In this document: positions 40,627 to 49,758 of the stretch, one piece after another
Layout of the letters: every line of letters starts with the position of its first letter
How positions within the stretch are numbered: the stretch's first letter is position 1
IMG/VR virus record: IMGVR_UViG_3300034072_001378
Span: 62,001 to 126,000 of that record
Length of the DNA: 64,000 nt
From: a virus
Strand: one strand, 5' to 3'
The notes under the pieces: model-generated
The model's input: only the letters and a program-made list of their open reading frames with translations
The model's database searches: none
Told to the model about the DNA's origin: nothing
Translations under genes and position numbers: made by a program

Positions 40627-40850
40627 AAGTAAAGATAGATTCAAAAAATAGAAAAATAATTTTAACGGCTAGCGGAAAGGAAAGAAAGGTTATTAATTTA
40701 ATTGTTGCTTTTGCTGGTGGTTCTGTTAAAAATGTTAGTAAATCTTTAATAGATAGAATAGCAAATTCATTTATTAATACAATCGTTATTGATATGGATC
40801 AAGAAAATATAACTAAAGAGTTTATTCAATTATTATTAAGAATTAAATAG
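40623..40850 (+). CDS. Hypothetical protein in the capsid operon, 75 aa
   Basis: Not recognised. Strongly basic N-terminus (K-V-K-I-D-S-K-N-R-K-I-I-L), then hydrophobic alpha/beta. Last gene before a strong terminator. Confidence 0.65.
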   Translation: MKVKIDSKNRKIILTASGKERKVINLIVAFAGGSVKNVSKSLIDRIANSFINTIVIDMDQENITKEFIQLLLRIK

Positions 40851-40881
40851 CCAAATAGAAATTTCTATTTGGCTTTTTTAG
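40851..40881 (+). terminator. Strong intrinsic terminator
   Basis: CCAAATAGA-AATT-TCTATTTGG (40851-40872) is followed by CTTTTTTTA. It ends the capsid-fold operon. Confidence 0.9.
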
Positions 40882-40901
40882 ATTAAAAGAAAGGAGAAAT
40901 A

Positions 40902-41171
40902 ATGTCAAACACATTTAAAAACTACTTCGTGAATGAAGCAGAAACCCCTGTTCAAAATAAAACTGAACAAAAGAAAATTAAAAAAATAACAAAAGTAACT
41001 GATATTGAAGATGAATTAAGAAAATACTTTAAAATAAAGGAAATAATCTATAGTTCATTTGGTATTCAGATCGATTTTTATAAAAAAATTTCACCCGATG
41101 AAATAAATGCTATTTTAGACCCAAAGATAAATGTTAAGTTCAAAGATAAAAGTATTTTTATAGAGTTTTAA
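40902..41171 (+). CDS. Putative packaged protein with CTS-like N-terminus, 89 aa
   Basis: M-S-N-T-F-K-N-Y-F-V-N-E-A matches the shared motif, with V-N-E-A as possible cleavage site. A Lys-rich linker follows, then a small beta-rich body. First of four or five adjacent genes with this motif. Confidence 0.6.
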   Translation: MSNTFKNYFVNEAETPVQNKTEQKKIKKITKVTDIEDELRKYFKIKEIIYSSFGIQIDFYKKISPDEINAILDPKINVKFKDKSIFIEF

Positions 41172-41175
41172 TTTA

Positions 41176-41203
41176 TTTTTAATTTAACTTAGTATATAAT
41201 AAA
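41176..41203 (+). promoter_or_regulatory. Early/middle-type promoter
   Basis: TTTTTAATTTAACTTAGTATATAAT, 20 nt before the GNAT-like gene. Confidence 0.6.
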
Positions 41204-41222
41204 ACAAAAATAGGAAAATAAT

Positions 41223-41882
41223 ATGCAAAAATTTAGAAAATATTTAAATGAATTATCACTTAGTTCAACAAATGATGCGTTATTTCAAATTAATGAAGCA
41301 CCGGTCGCGGTAATAGATGATTGGACAGGTTTTGAAACAAAAGATTTAAGAATTGGTAAAAAAGGTATTCAATTGGATTGGAATTTGGAAAACACATTAA
41401 AAGATAGATATGGGCACACCGTACAAATATATTCTTGTGATAATAAATATATTTTAGGTGCATGGGGGCATGAAGAAACCGAGAGAAAAAAAGAAGTATT
41501 TATCGTTATTGTGCAATTAAAGATTACCAAAAGAACCGACTTAAAGCAAATGGGTTATAATAATCCTATCCAAATGAGTAAAGTAGAAACATCCAAAGGG
41601 TTTAAAGATAAAGGTTATGGAAAATTATTATATTCTTGGTTTATTCACAATCATTACACATTAATTAGTGATATGATACAATTTAATGGTGCCAGAAAAC
41701 TTTATGATTCTCTTTCGAGAGAAAAATTAATAATAGCTGATATTATAGATGATCAGGAAAGAAAAATTTTAAAGCATAATACTAGCGTTGATTCAGGTTT
41801 AGAAGATTGGGACTTTGATACAGAATTATGGTCTTATGATTTTGATAAATCTCATATAAGAATAGCACTATACTTAAAATAA
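41223..41882 (+). CDS. Putative packaged GNAT-like acetyltransferase
   Basis: The 219-aa protein starts M-Q-K-F-R-K-Y-L-N-E-L, with the shared motif and an L-N-E site, and has a second Q-I-N-E-A near residue 22. The body contains V-E-T-S-K-G-F-K-D-K-G-Y-G-K-L-L-Y (about 121-137). The K-G-x-G-x-x-L part resembles the acetyl-CoA loop (Q/R-x-x-G-x-G/A) of GNAT enzymes, and N-G-A-R-K-L-Y-D-S-L later fits the usual Y-x-x-x-G region. The substrate is unknown. Confidence 0.6.
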   Translation: MQKFRKYLNELSLSSTNDALFQINEAPVAVIDDWTGFETKDLRIGKKGIQLDWNLENTLKDRYGHTVQIYSCDNKYILGAWGHEETERKKEVFIVIVQLKITKRTDLKQMGYNNPIQMSKVETSKGFKDKGYGKLLYSWFIHNHYTLISDMIQFNGARKLYDSLSREKLIIADIIDDQERKILKHNTSVDSGLEDWDFDTELWSYDFDKSHIRIALYLK

Positions 41883-41883
41883 T

Positions 41884-41891
41884 TATAAATA
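41884..41891 (+). promoter_or_regulatory. T4-type late promoter
   Basis: TATAAATA is at 41884-41891, 21 nt before the next gene. Late expression would fit a protein packaged into the head. Confidence 0.65.
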
Positions 41892-41912
41892 ATATAAAAA
41901 TAGGAGATTATA

Positions 41913-42377
41913 ATGAATTCATTCATAAAATACATAAATGAAGCAAAAATTACAGAGAGAAATGATAATATCAAAAACTGGAAAGATATTGTTAATAAAT
42001 TTGATATTATTGAAGATGCTATTTTACAACCTAATGGGAAATCTATTAGAGTTAGAGGTAAAAAAGATGGGAAATTCGCTGATGTTTACACGGATTATAA
42101 AAATTCTGAAGTAGCTAAAGAAGTTCTTAAAAAAGTTCAAGCATTTATTGGAATTAAAGAAGCAGCAGTGGGTCAAAAAGGAAGAACTTCATACAAAGAA
42201 GCAATGGATTATTGTGAAGAAAATGAAGAGCTTGTTGATGAATTTAGAAAAATTGTTAAGAAACTTGGTGGAAAAACAGTAGCTAAAGCACTAGTTGATA
42301 AATTATCACAAAAACCAGAAATTAAAGATGAAATGGATCATATTTCGAATATGGTTGTAGATAATACAAATTATTAA
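41913..42377 (+). CDS. Putative packaged protein with CTS-like N-terminus, 154 aa
   Basis: M-N-S-F-I-K-Y-I-N-E-A-K is the closest match here to the T4 internal-protein start (M-K-T-Y-Q-E-F-I-A-E-A). I-N-E-A fits the gp21 rule exactly. The body has a small beta domain (30-75) and a helical C-terminal half. No known enzyme motif is visible. It has its own late promoter. Confidence 0.65.
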   Translation: MNSFIKYINEAKITERNDNIKNWKDIVNKFDIIEDAILQPNGKSIRVRGKKDGKFADVYTDYKNSEVAKEVLKKVQAFIGIKEAAVGQKGRTSYKEAMDYCEENEELVDEFRKIVKKLGGKTVAKALVDKLSQKPEIKDEMDHISNMVVDNTNY

Positions 42378-42382
42378 AAGAT

Positions 42383-42411
42383 TAAAATAGAGAAATACAC
42401 TCTCTATTTTA
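42383..42411 (+). terminator. Intercistronic hairpin
   Basis: TAAAATAGAGA (42383-42393) pairs with TCTCTATTTTA (42401-42411), 11 bp with a 7-nt loop and U-rich 3' arm. Probable terminator or mRNA processing element. Confidence 0.6.
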
Positions 42412-42423
42412 AGAAAGGATAAA

Positions 42424-42972
42424 ATGATAAAATTTAGAGAATGGTTAAAATTAAAAGAAATCAAAAAAATTAATTTAGGTGATGCTCTTGAAGCAGCATA
42501 TTTCTTTGAATCTTTTAATACACATTACGATATAGCAGAAATTAAAAAAGTAGATGTTTTTACTTTTTACGGTTTTTCTGTTAATAATAATCCTTATAGA
42601 ATTTTTATCGAGGATATGCCTAAATATGATATGATACATATTGGATTTGAGAAATATGATTTCAACGAGAGAAGATGGAGAATTGAGGGTATAGACAATG
42701 AGTTAAAAAATGGTGAAGTTCAGAAAATATTTGGGACTATTATATATGTTGTTAAAGATTTATATAAAGGTGTATCATATAATAACATACTGTTTGGTTC
42801 AGATGAAACTAAAAAATTTAGGGTTTATCTCAGATTAGTTTCGCAAATTTCAAAAAAACTTATACCGGATAGTGTTGTATCTCACACCGAAAGGTCGATA
42901 ACTATAACAAAGGAAATAAAACCGGGTTTGAATTTATCGGAAATTAAAACAAAATATAAACCAAAGAAATAG
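42424..42972 (+). CDS. CTS-motif protein, tandem paralogue A, 182 aa
   Basis: It starts M-I-K-F-R-E-W-L-K-L-K-E and is a clear paralogue of the next gene: both contain F-F/C-F-F-E-S-F-x-T-H-Y-D-I, I-H-I-G-F-E-K, G-I-D-N-x-L-x-N-G-E-x-Q-K-x-F-G-T-I-I-Y-V-V and end Y-K-P-K-K. Function unknown. A-L-E-A near residue 23 is a possible cleavage site. Confidence 0.7.
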   Translation: MIKFREWLKLKEIKKINLGDALEAAYFFESFNTHYDIAEIKKVDVFTFYGFSVNNNPYRIFIEDMPKYDMIHIGFEKYDFNERRWRIEGIDNELKNGEVQKIFGTIIYVVKDLYKGVSYNNILFGSDETKKFRVYLRLVSQISKKLIPDSVVSHTERSITITKEIKPGLNLSEIKTKYKPKK

Positions 42973-42988
42973 AAAGGATTGTTTTTAA

Positions 42989-43537
42989 ATGATAAAATTT
43001 AGAGAATGGTTATTAGAAAAGCAAATAAAGAAAGATATTGAAAAATCAAATGAATTATTTTGTTTCTTTGAATCTTTTGACACCCATTATGATATAACAA
43101 AAACTTACGAAAATAAATCAGTTAATATAAATTTTTATGAATTTAGAATAAATAAAAACGCATATAGAATCTTTATAGAAAATATTGATAAATTTATTCA
43201 CATTGGGTTTGAAAAACAAAACCCCGTTATAGAAATGGAATGGTATATTGATGGTATTGATAATGATTTGCAAAATGGAGAAATACAAAAATTATTCGGA
43301 ACAATAATATATGTTGTTAGAGATTTATATAAAGGCGATTTTAATGCAATAAAAGTTAAAACAAATGAAGATAAAAAATTTAGAGTTTATTTAAGACTTA
43401 TGCAACAAATATCTAATAGGTTGTTACCCGAGTCAACAGTATCGCATAATGATAAAGAAATACATATTTACAAACTTCCGAGAGAAAATGTTACAAAATT
43501 AAAAGAAATTAATTTCAAATACAAACCAAAGAAATAG
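42989..43537 (+). CDS. CTS-motif protein, tandem paralogue B, 182 aa
   Basis: It starts M-I-K-F-R-E-W-L-L-E-K-Q. Same length and layout as paralogue A, with roughly half the residues conserved by eye, so an old tandem duplication. The conserved G-T-I-I-Y-V-V-x-D-L-Y-K-G block is probably the structural core. Stop codon lies in the stem of the following terminator. Confidence 0.7.
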   Translation: MIKFREWLLEKQIKKDIEKSNELFCFFESFDTHYDITKTYENKSVNINFYEFRINKNAYRIFIENIDKFIHIGFEKQNPVIEMEWYIDGIDNDLQNGEIQKLFGTIIYVVRDLYKGDFNAIKVKTNEDKKFRVYLRLMQQISNRLLPESTVSHNDKEIHIYKLPRENVTKLKEINFKYKPKK

Positions 43538-43555
43538 ACATTTAAAGTCTATTTC
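43531..43555 (+). terminator. Hairpin across the stop codon, probable terminator
   Basis: GAAATAGAC (43531-43539), 7-nt loop, GTCTATTTC (43547-43555): perfect 9-bp stem. Confidence 0.65.
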
Positions 43556-43595
43556 AAAATACTACAAAAATACTTACAAACTTATTGAAATTAAT

Positions 43596-43603
43596 TATAA
43601 ATA
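43596..43603 (+). promoter_or_regulatory. T4-type late promoter match
   Basis: TATAAATA is at 43596-43603 before the primase-helicase gene. An adjacent TATTATAAT could act as an early -10, which would suit a replication gene better. Confidence 0.45.
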
Positions 43604-43639
43604 TATTATAATTAATCAAATCAAAAATAAAGGATTCAT

Positions 43640-46303
43640 TTGAAAGAACTTATTACTATTTTTGATTCCAAAAGCAAAACTTATAAAACACCATTATCAC
43701 CAACAGATGACAAAACATTTACATTCCAAACATTGATATGTTCTTCAAACCTTGAAATGTATTCGTTAATGAGCACACATTTTATTCTTAATATACCAAT
43801 ATTAATATCTAAACCTACAAAAATGCTCAGACAAAAATCTGTTCTAGAAGAATTTTACCAAAAAACGGTAACCTATGTAGTACTTGATATAGATGAAGTT
43901 AAATCAGAATTTAATAAACAATTAGTAATTGATTACTTCAAAAACTATAAAGTGATTCTTGGTGAATCAAGAAGTTATGACGGATATTCAAATTTTAATT
44001 TAAAAGGAATACTTTTTACAGAAGAAATACCGGTTGATGAAGTAAAAAATGTTCTAGCTGAATTAACAATTGAATTATCAGCTTATTGTAAAATAGATGA
44101 AAGTGCAGCCAGACGACCTAGTCTAAATGCACCAATGCTAAAAAATAAAGTTTTTATAAACAACGAAGATGGAATCAGATATAAATACATAAAAAAAGAT
44201 AACATTGAAAAAATCAACGAAATAAAAAAGGAATATTTAACCAAAATATCTACATCATTTGATATACCGGTTGAAGATTTACAAAATATTGAAGCTGATA
44301 GTATTGAAAATCTTTGTTTAAAGGTATTTCAAAGTATGGGATTTCAAGCAATGAAGAATAATGGTAATGGTTCAATAACATTTAAACATCCTTCAGAAAC
44401 TAAATCTCCTGGTGGATATTTTTGGTTTCAGCAAAGTCCGTACACAATGCACCATTTTAATACTTCTAAAAATATCAATATTTTTGATACTGTTAGAAAA
44501 TTAGATGTTACAAAAAATTTATTAAGAAAAGATTTAAACTATAATACAGAATTTTTAAATTTCAACATTAATACAAAAATCTTAAAAATAGATATGAAAT
44601 TCATTGAAAAAACCCCTGAAATTGAAGAAAAAATACATAAATTTTTACATGCCAAAAATGGTTTATTAGGTATCCGCAGTCCAATGGGCACAGGAAAGTC
44701 TAAAATTATTAGTCACGTAATTGAAGAATGTCACGAGCAAGATATGAAAGTTCTTATTATAACAAATAGAATATCTGTTGCGCAAGATTTTGCTAAAAAA
44801 TATAATATGAAACTTTATAATTCAGATAAGTATGAAGTTGGTGATTCGTTGGTTGTGCAATTTGATAGTTTATGGAGATACAATATAAAATTCTTTGATA
44901 TAGTTATTATGGATGAATTTATTTCACTTATGTTACATAGTCGAAATAATCTAAATAATAATAGTATTAATATTGCTAAATTTTTTGGGTGTTTTCAGAA
45001 AAAATTAGTTATTGCAGATGCATTTTTAACTGGTTATGAAAATTTTCTTTTAAATAAAGAACACAATGTGCATTTAATTGATAATATATACAGGGATGGG
45101 ACAGAATTATATAATTACAGTGATTTAAACGCATTTTCACAACAATTAGTATATACTGCTTCAAAACAAAAAATCACAATTAGTAGCACAAGTATTTCTT
45201 TTATAAATTCAATGGCTTTATTATTAAAAAATAAAGGATTAAAAGTAATAACATTAACCGCGGATACTATGGATAGTACTAAAAAATTAATTTACGATTT
45301 ATTTGAGAAAGATGAACACGATAAATGGGACGTTTTAATTTATTCACCAACTTTAACTGTTGGTGTTAGTAATATGAATAATGTTTATTCCCATTTTCAT
45401 TATGATAGTTCTATAAGTACAGATGTTATTAGTTCTTTACAAATGATAAAAAGAACTAGAAAAGCAAAAGAAATACATTTATTTATAAAAGATAAAATAA
45501 ATTATCTAAAAACAAATTATAATGATATTAGAGATGAATATATGCAAAATATAGGTTCTAATATTGATAATAACTATTTATTTGAATTGGACAATTACGG
45601 TGAACCTAGATTATCAGATATTGGTAAAAAAGCAATAAAAATAGATGCTTTTAAAAATATTTTGGAATTTAATCACAAAGAAGCATTCTTTTGGTTGTGT
45701 AAATATCATTTTAATTCTCCAGCTAAAACAATTGAAACAAAATTTGAAGGCAATATTTTAGGTAAATATCAAAAAATTGTAAAAGACGAAAGAGAAGAAA
45801 ATATAAAAAGAAATATAGAAGACTATTTGAACTTAAATAATATGGAAAAATCAGATATTATAATGGGAATAAATAATGATAAAGTACTAAAAATTTTAGT
45901 CGATATTGAAGAAAACATTTCAGAGTGTTCAAAAGAAATAAAAAGTAAAATATTAGAACTATCTTTTTTGGATAGTTCTTTTATACAGAAATGTAAATAT
46001 TTTAAAACTGTTTATCTATTTTCTAAAGGGATATTAACAACAACTGATATAAAATACAAAATATCTGAAGCCGTTATGAGAAATAAAGATGATTTATATT
46101 TTTATAATACAGTTTTAGATAACGTTAAATCTGAAATTTTATTTTCATATCGTGCAAAAGATGTTAATCAAAATAAAAAACTAAAATACATATTAGAAAA
46201 ATGCGGATATAAACCCGAAACAGGGGATAATTGGATGACTCCAGGCGATAGAAATTATATTTTAGATGAAAATGTAAGACAATACAATGGATACATTGTA
46301 TAA
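43640..46303 (+). CDS. Primase-helicase / herpes-type origin-binding-like SF2 protein
   Basis: The 887-aa protein has an N-terminal part resembling archaeo-eukaryotic primases: Y-V-V-L-D-I-D-E (79-86, D-x-D), S-R-S-Y-D-G-Y-S-N-F (110-119) and K-I-D-E-S-A-A-R-R-P (151-160), with the usual His of motif II not evident. A linker and an SF2 helicase follow, with G-I-R-S-P-M-G-T-G-K-S (344-354, Walker A) and I-V-I-M-D-E-F (421-427). The R-S-P-M-G-T-G-K signature is that of the herpesvirus origin-binding protein family. It probably unwinds or primes at origins. It is separate from the gp61-like primase. The start is TTG behind AAAGGATTCA. Confidence 0.75.
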   Translation: MKELITIFDSKSKTYKTPLSPTDDKTFTFQTLICSSNLEMYSLMSTHFILNIPILISKPTKMLRQKSVLEEFYQKTVTYVVLDIDEVKSEFNKQLVIDYFKNYKVILGESRSYDGYSNFNLKGILFTEEIPVDEVKNVLAELTIELSAYCKIDESAARRPSLNAPMLKNKVFINNEDGIRYKYIKKDNIEKINEIKKEYLTKISTSFDIPVEDLQNIEADSIENLCLKVFQSMGFQAMKNNGNGSITFKHPSETKSPGGYFWFQQSPYTMHHFNTSKNINIFDTVRKLDVTKNLLRKDLNYNTEFLNFNINTKILKIDMKFIEKTPEIEEKIHKFLHAKNGLLGIRSPMGTGKSKIISHVIEECHEQDMKVLIITNRISVAQDFAKKYNMKLYNSDKYEVGDSLVVQFDSLWRYNIKFFDIVIMDEFISLMLHSRNNLNNNSINIAKFFGCFQKKLVIADAFLTGYENFLLNKEHNVHLIDNIYRDGTELYNYSDLNAFSQQLVYTASKQKITISSTSISFINSMALLLKNKGLKVITLTADTMDSTKKLIYDLFEKDEHDKWDVLIYSPTLTVGVSNMNNVYSHFHYDSSISTDVISSLQMIKRTRKAKEIHLFIKDKINYLKTNYNDIRDEYMQNIGSNIDNNYLFELDNYGEPRLSDIGKKAIKIDAFKNILEFNHKEAFFWLCKYHFNSPAKTIETKFEGNILGKYQKIVKDEREENIKRNIEDYLNLNNMEKSDIIMGINNDKVLKILVDIEENISECSKEIKSKILELSFLDSSFIQKCKYFKTVYLFSKGILTTTDIKYKISEAVMRNKDDLYFYNTVLDNVKSEILFSYRAKDVNQNKKLKYILEKCGYKPETGDNWMTPGDRNYILDENVRQYNGYIV

Positions 46304-46327
46304 ATATTTTAAAAATAAAGGAAATAA

Positions 46328-48595
46328 ATGAAAAAAATTGTCATAAAAAGGGATGGTACAAAGGAAGGATGGGATATTGAAAAAATTCGAAGACAAATTA
46401 TACCTGCTTGCGCTGGAACATCTATAAACCCACTCGAATTTGAGTCTTTATTGGCTTTGGATATATCACATAATATAAAATCTGAAGATATTCAAGAAAA
46501 ATTGAAGCTCATTGCTAAAAATAGAGTTTCGGATGATGAACCCGATTGGGATATTGTTGCTGGTAGATTAAGTGCCCACCAAGTTCAAAGAAAAATTTGG
46601 AAACAAACAAAAATTGAGATTTTTGAGTTCAAAAAACACATAAAATATCTATTAAAAAATGGATATTATAGAAAGGATATTTTAGATAATTATAGTGATG
46701 ATATGTTGGATGAATTGGATAAAGTTGTTGCAGCAAATGCCCCTAGAACAGATTATAATTTAAGATTATCTCAAATTGAATTATTGGCATCTAAATATTT
46801 AATTAAAAATAAAAAGGGATTAATTGAATACCCAAGTACAGCCGATATGAGTAATTCAATGATTTTAGCTTCGATTGAAGAAGAATCAAAAAGAGTTCCA
46901 ATTTCAAAAGAATATTATGAAATGCTATCTGAATATTATATTTCATTAGCAACACCATTTAAAGCAAATTTAAGGTTACCAAATGGTAACACTGGGAGTT
47001 GTTTTATTGGGTTAATGCCTGATAATACACCGGGAATATTCAAAAGTTATTCAGATATGGCCTTTATTTCACAAGAAGGTGGCGGAATTGGTTGGTATGT
47101 TGGTAAAGTTAGACCAGGTGATGCATATTCACCAAGAGTACCAAAAGCAAATGTTGTAACAAAATGGATTAAAATAATTAATGATATTGCTGTTGCAGTA
47201 AATCAAAGAGGTATTAGAAAAGGAGCAATAACACCTGCATTAGATTGGTGGCATTTAGATTGTGAGACATTTACAGAGATTAAGTCAGAGCTAAATGGTG
47301 ATTTAAGAGATAAGTGCTTTGATATTTTCCCTCAAGTTGTTGTTGATAATTATTTTGTTAAAAAGGCTATTGCAAAAGAATATGTTTATCAATATGATCA
47401 ATATGAATTTAAAAATTTAACCGGTATTGATATAACAGAATTAATTGGCGATAAATTGGAAGAAGCACATTTACTTGCTGAAAAATTAATTGAAGAAGGC
47501 ACATTAAAACACTTTAATAAAATACAAGCAAATAAATTATGGTCGAAAATGCTTAAGGCTTGGATTGAGTATGGCGACTTCTACATTTCTCATAAAGATA
47601 ATATTAATATGAGTAATTATATGTCTGATTTTGGTATAGCACATTGTGTAAATTTATGTGTTGAAAGTTTTTCATTAACTAAAGAAATGACTAAATCAAT
47701 TGTTGAAATTATTGATGGTAAATCTTATACTAGGGAAACAGATGCTTTATACCATAGTTGCTCTTTAGTATCTATAAATGTAGCAAATATTTTAAATGAT
47801 GATAAGTTACTTCAAAGAGTTTGTAAAAATGCTGTTAGAATGTTGGATGCATCAATAGATTTAGGTACAATGCCTGTTCTTGAAGCAAAAAATTCAGCTG
47901 ATTTATTAAGAAATATTGGTATCGGTGTTGTTGGTATGGCAGATTATATGGCTTGGAATAAAGTTCATTATGATACAGAATCAGGAAGAGAATTAGGTGA
48001 AAAATTAATTGAAAAAATTGCTTATTATTGTTATAATGCTAGTATTGATTTAGCAGCGGAAAAAGGTTCATATCCTGGTATAATCCACGCTAACTATGAT
48101 AAATTATTTGGATATGATCCAAAATATTTAACTGAAACATCATTAAATGGGTTTGATTGGGTTGAAGTTCAAAGAAAAATTAAAACAATTGGAGTTCGAA
48201 ATTTTTTAATGCTAGCATTGGCGCCAAACACAAGTTCAGGGTTGGTACAAGGTGTTACAGCTAGTTATTTACCAACACACAGTAAAAATAATACACAAAA
48301 ACTAAATGGATTAATTGTTCCAGTTTTACCGAAATTTATTAAAGAAAGAAGATGGTTCTATAAAACAAAATTCCAATATAGAACAGAAGATATTATTTTA
48401 TTTACTAGTAGAATTCAAAAATGGGTTGATACTGGAATTAGTATGGAATTAACAATTAATCCAGATATGTCTCCAAGTATTAAATCTATTTCAGATACAA
48501 TATTAAAAGCATTTTTAGAGAAATTATTAAAAGCAGTTTATTATTCACTAACTGTTGATGGTTCGGCTCATATTTGCACAGACTGTGCAAATTAA
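46328..48595 (+). CDS. nrdA: Ribonucleotide reductase class Ia, large subunit NrdA
   Basis: The 755-aa protein (E. coli NrdA 761) has an N-terminal ATP-cone (1-95, K-R-D-G-T-K-E-G-W). The catalytic residues are in place: Cys225 (G-S-C), N442-L-C444-V-E446 (thiyl radical Cys and Glu) and Cys478. The loop L-A-P-N-T-S-S-G and the radical-transfer Tyr pair Y-Y-S-L-T near the end are also present, and the C-terminal redox pair C-T-D-C closes the protein. It makes dNDPs for phage DNA synthesis with NrdB, encoded 28 nt downstream. Confidence 0.96.
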   Translation: MKKIVIKRDGTKEGWDIEKIRRQIIPACAGTSINPLEFESLLALDISHNIKSEDIQEKLKLIAKNRVSDDEPDWDIVAGRLSAHQVQRKIWKQTKIEIFEFKKHIKYLLKNGYYRKDILDNYSDDMLDELDKVVAANAPRTDYNLRLSQIELLASKYLIKNKKGLIEYPSTADMSNSMILASIEEESKRVPISKEYYEMLSEYYISLATPFKANLRLPNGNTGSCFIGLMPDNTPGIFKSYSDMAFISQEGGGIGWYVGKVRPGDAYSPRVPKANVVTKWIKIINDIAVAVNQRGIRKGAITPALDWWHLDCETFTEIKSELNGDLRDKCFDIFPQVVVDNYFVKKAIAKEYVYQYDQYEFKNLTGIDITELIGDKLEEAHLLAEKLIEEGTLKHFNKIQANKLWSKMLKAWIEYGDFYISHKDNINMSNYMSDFGIAHCVNLCVESFSLTKEMTKSIVEIIDGKSYTRETDALYHSCSLVSINVANILNDDKLLQRVCKNAVRMLDASIDLGTMPVLEAKNSADLLRNIGIGVVGMADYMAWNKVHYDTESGRELGEKLIEKIAYYCYNASIDLAAEKGSYPGIIHANYDKLFGYDPKYLTETSLNGFDWVEVQRKIKTIGVRNFLMLALAPNTSSGLVQGVTASYLPTHSKNNTQKLNGLIVPVLPKFIKERRWFYKTKFQYRTEDIILFTSRIQKWVDTGISMELTINPDMSPSIKSISDTILKAFLEKLLKAVYYSLTVDGSAHICTDCAN

Positions 48596-48623
48596 AAGTA
48601 AAATATAAATTTAAAGGAAATTA

Positions 48624-49682
48624 ATGTCAAATTACAATAAAAAATTAGAGAAAAAACTATTATTTAATCCAAATGCTATTGAGGATTTAAAAATATTTGG
48701 TGGTGAAACATCAAATATTTTAGATCTTTCAAATATACCGAAAGATTGTGAAATATTTCACAAATGTGTTGATACATTATATAATAACAATTGGTTACCT
48801 CATAAGGTTAGTATGGACTCGGATAAGTATGATTATAAAAACAGAATGACTCCCGATGAAATTGAAGCATATGATAATATTTTATCTTTTTTAGCTTTTC
48901 TAGATAGTATACAAACAAACAATTTACCAAATATTGCTGGTTATGTCACAAACCCACACGTTGTTTATGCATTATCAAGACAAACTTGGGATGAAGCACT
49001 ACATAGTAAATCTTATGGTTGGATATTTAGTTCTTTAATGTCTAAAGAAAAATCAAGAGAATTATATTTTAAATGGAAGGAACACCCATTGATGCTAGAA
49101 AGAAATAAGTTCATTGCCAAAATATATCAAGATTTTGTCGATAATCCTTCAGAATTAAATTTTATAAAATCAGTAATCGCAAATTATATGCTTGAAGGTC
49201 TTTATTTCTATAATGGGTTTCAATTTTTTCACAATTTAGCAAATAGAGGGTTAATCACCGGAACAGATACTCAAATTTCATATATTCAAAGAGATGAAAT
49301 TGTGCATTGTACAATATTTGAAAATATAATTAAAATTGCAAAAAAAGAAAATCCTGAATTATTTTTAGAACACAAAGAAACATTTAGAGAAATGTTCAAA
49401 GTGGCAACACAATGGGAAATTGATTTTAGTTGTGATGTTATTGGTGATAAAATTTTAGGTATGAGTAAAAATAGCATTAGTGATTATGCTAAATATTTAT
49501 GTGATTATAGATTGGAAAATATTGATGAAGAACCAATGTTTGGAATTAAAGAAAATCCATATAAACATTTAGAAAAACAAGCAGGTGTTTCAGATGAGAC
49601 ATCAAATAGAAGTAATAATTTTGAAGTAACAAGTATTACATATAAATCACCAGAAATTTTAAATGAATGGGATGAAATTTAA
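48624..49682 (+). CDS. nrdB: Ribonucleotide reductase class Ia, small subunit NrdB
   Basis: The 352-aa protein has the di-iron ligands Asp94, Glu124, His127, Glu191, Glu225 and His228, and the radical Tyr131 (S-K-S-Y-G-W), in the spacing of E. coli NrdB. It forms the tyrosyl radical used by NrdA. The pair ends at a strong terminator. No nrdH/grxA-like thioredoxin gene is next to it. Confidence 0.96.
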   Translation: MSNYNKKLEKKLLFNPNAIEDLKIFGGETSNILDLSNIPKDCEIFHKCVDTLYNNNWLPHKVSMDSDKYDYKNRMTPDEIEAYDNILSFLAFLDSIQTNNLPNIAGYVTNPHVVYALSRQTWDEALHSKSYGWIFSSLMSKEKSRELYFKWKEHPLMLERNKFIAKIYQDFVDNPSELNFIKSVIANYMLEGLYFYNGFQFFHNLANRGLITGTDTQISYIQRDEIVHCTIFENIIKIAKKENPELFLEHKETFREMFKVATQWEIDFSCDVIGDKILGMSKNSISDYAKYLCDYRLENIDEEPMFGIKENPYKHLEKQAGVSDETSNRSNNFEVTSITYKSPEILNEWDEI

Positions 49683-49706
49683 AGCTAGATATTTTATCTA
49701 GCTTTT
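49681..49706. terminator. Strong bidirectional terminator (AAAGCTAGATA stem, copy 2)
   Basis: AAAGCTAGATA (49681-49691), TTT loop, TATCTAGCTTT (49695-49705), then T. Same stem as at 15252 and 54182. It lies between convergent nrdB and GNAT genes. Confidence 0.85.
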
Positions 49707-49758
49707 AAGTTTAAAACTTATTTTAAATTTTATTTAGTTCTATAACTAAAACATATAT

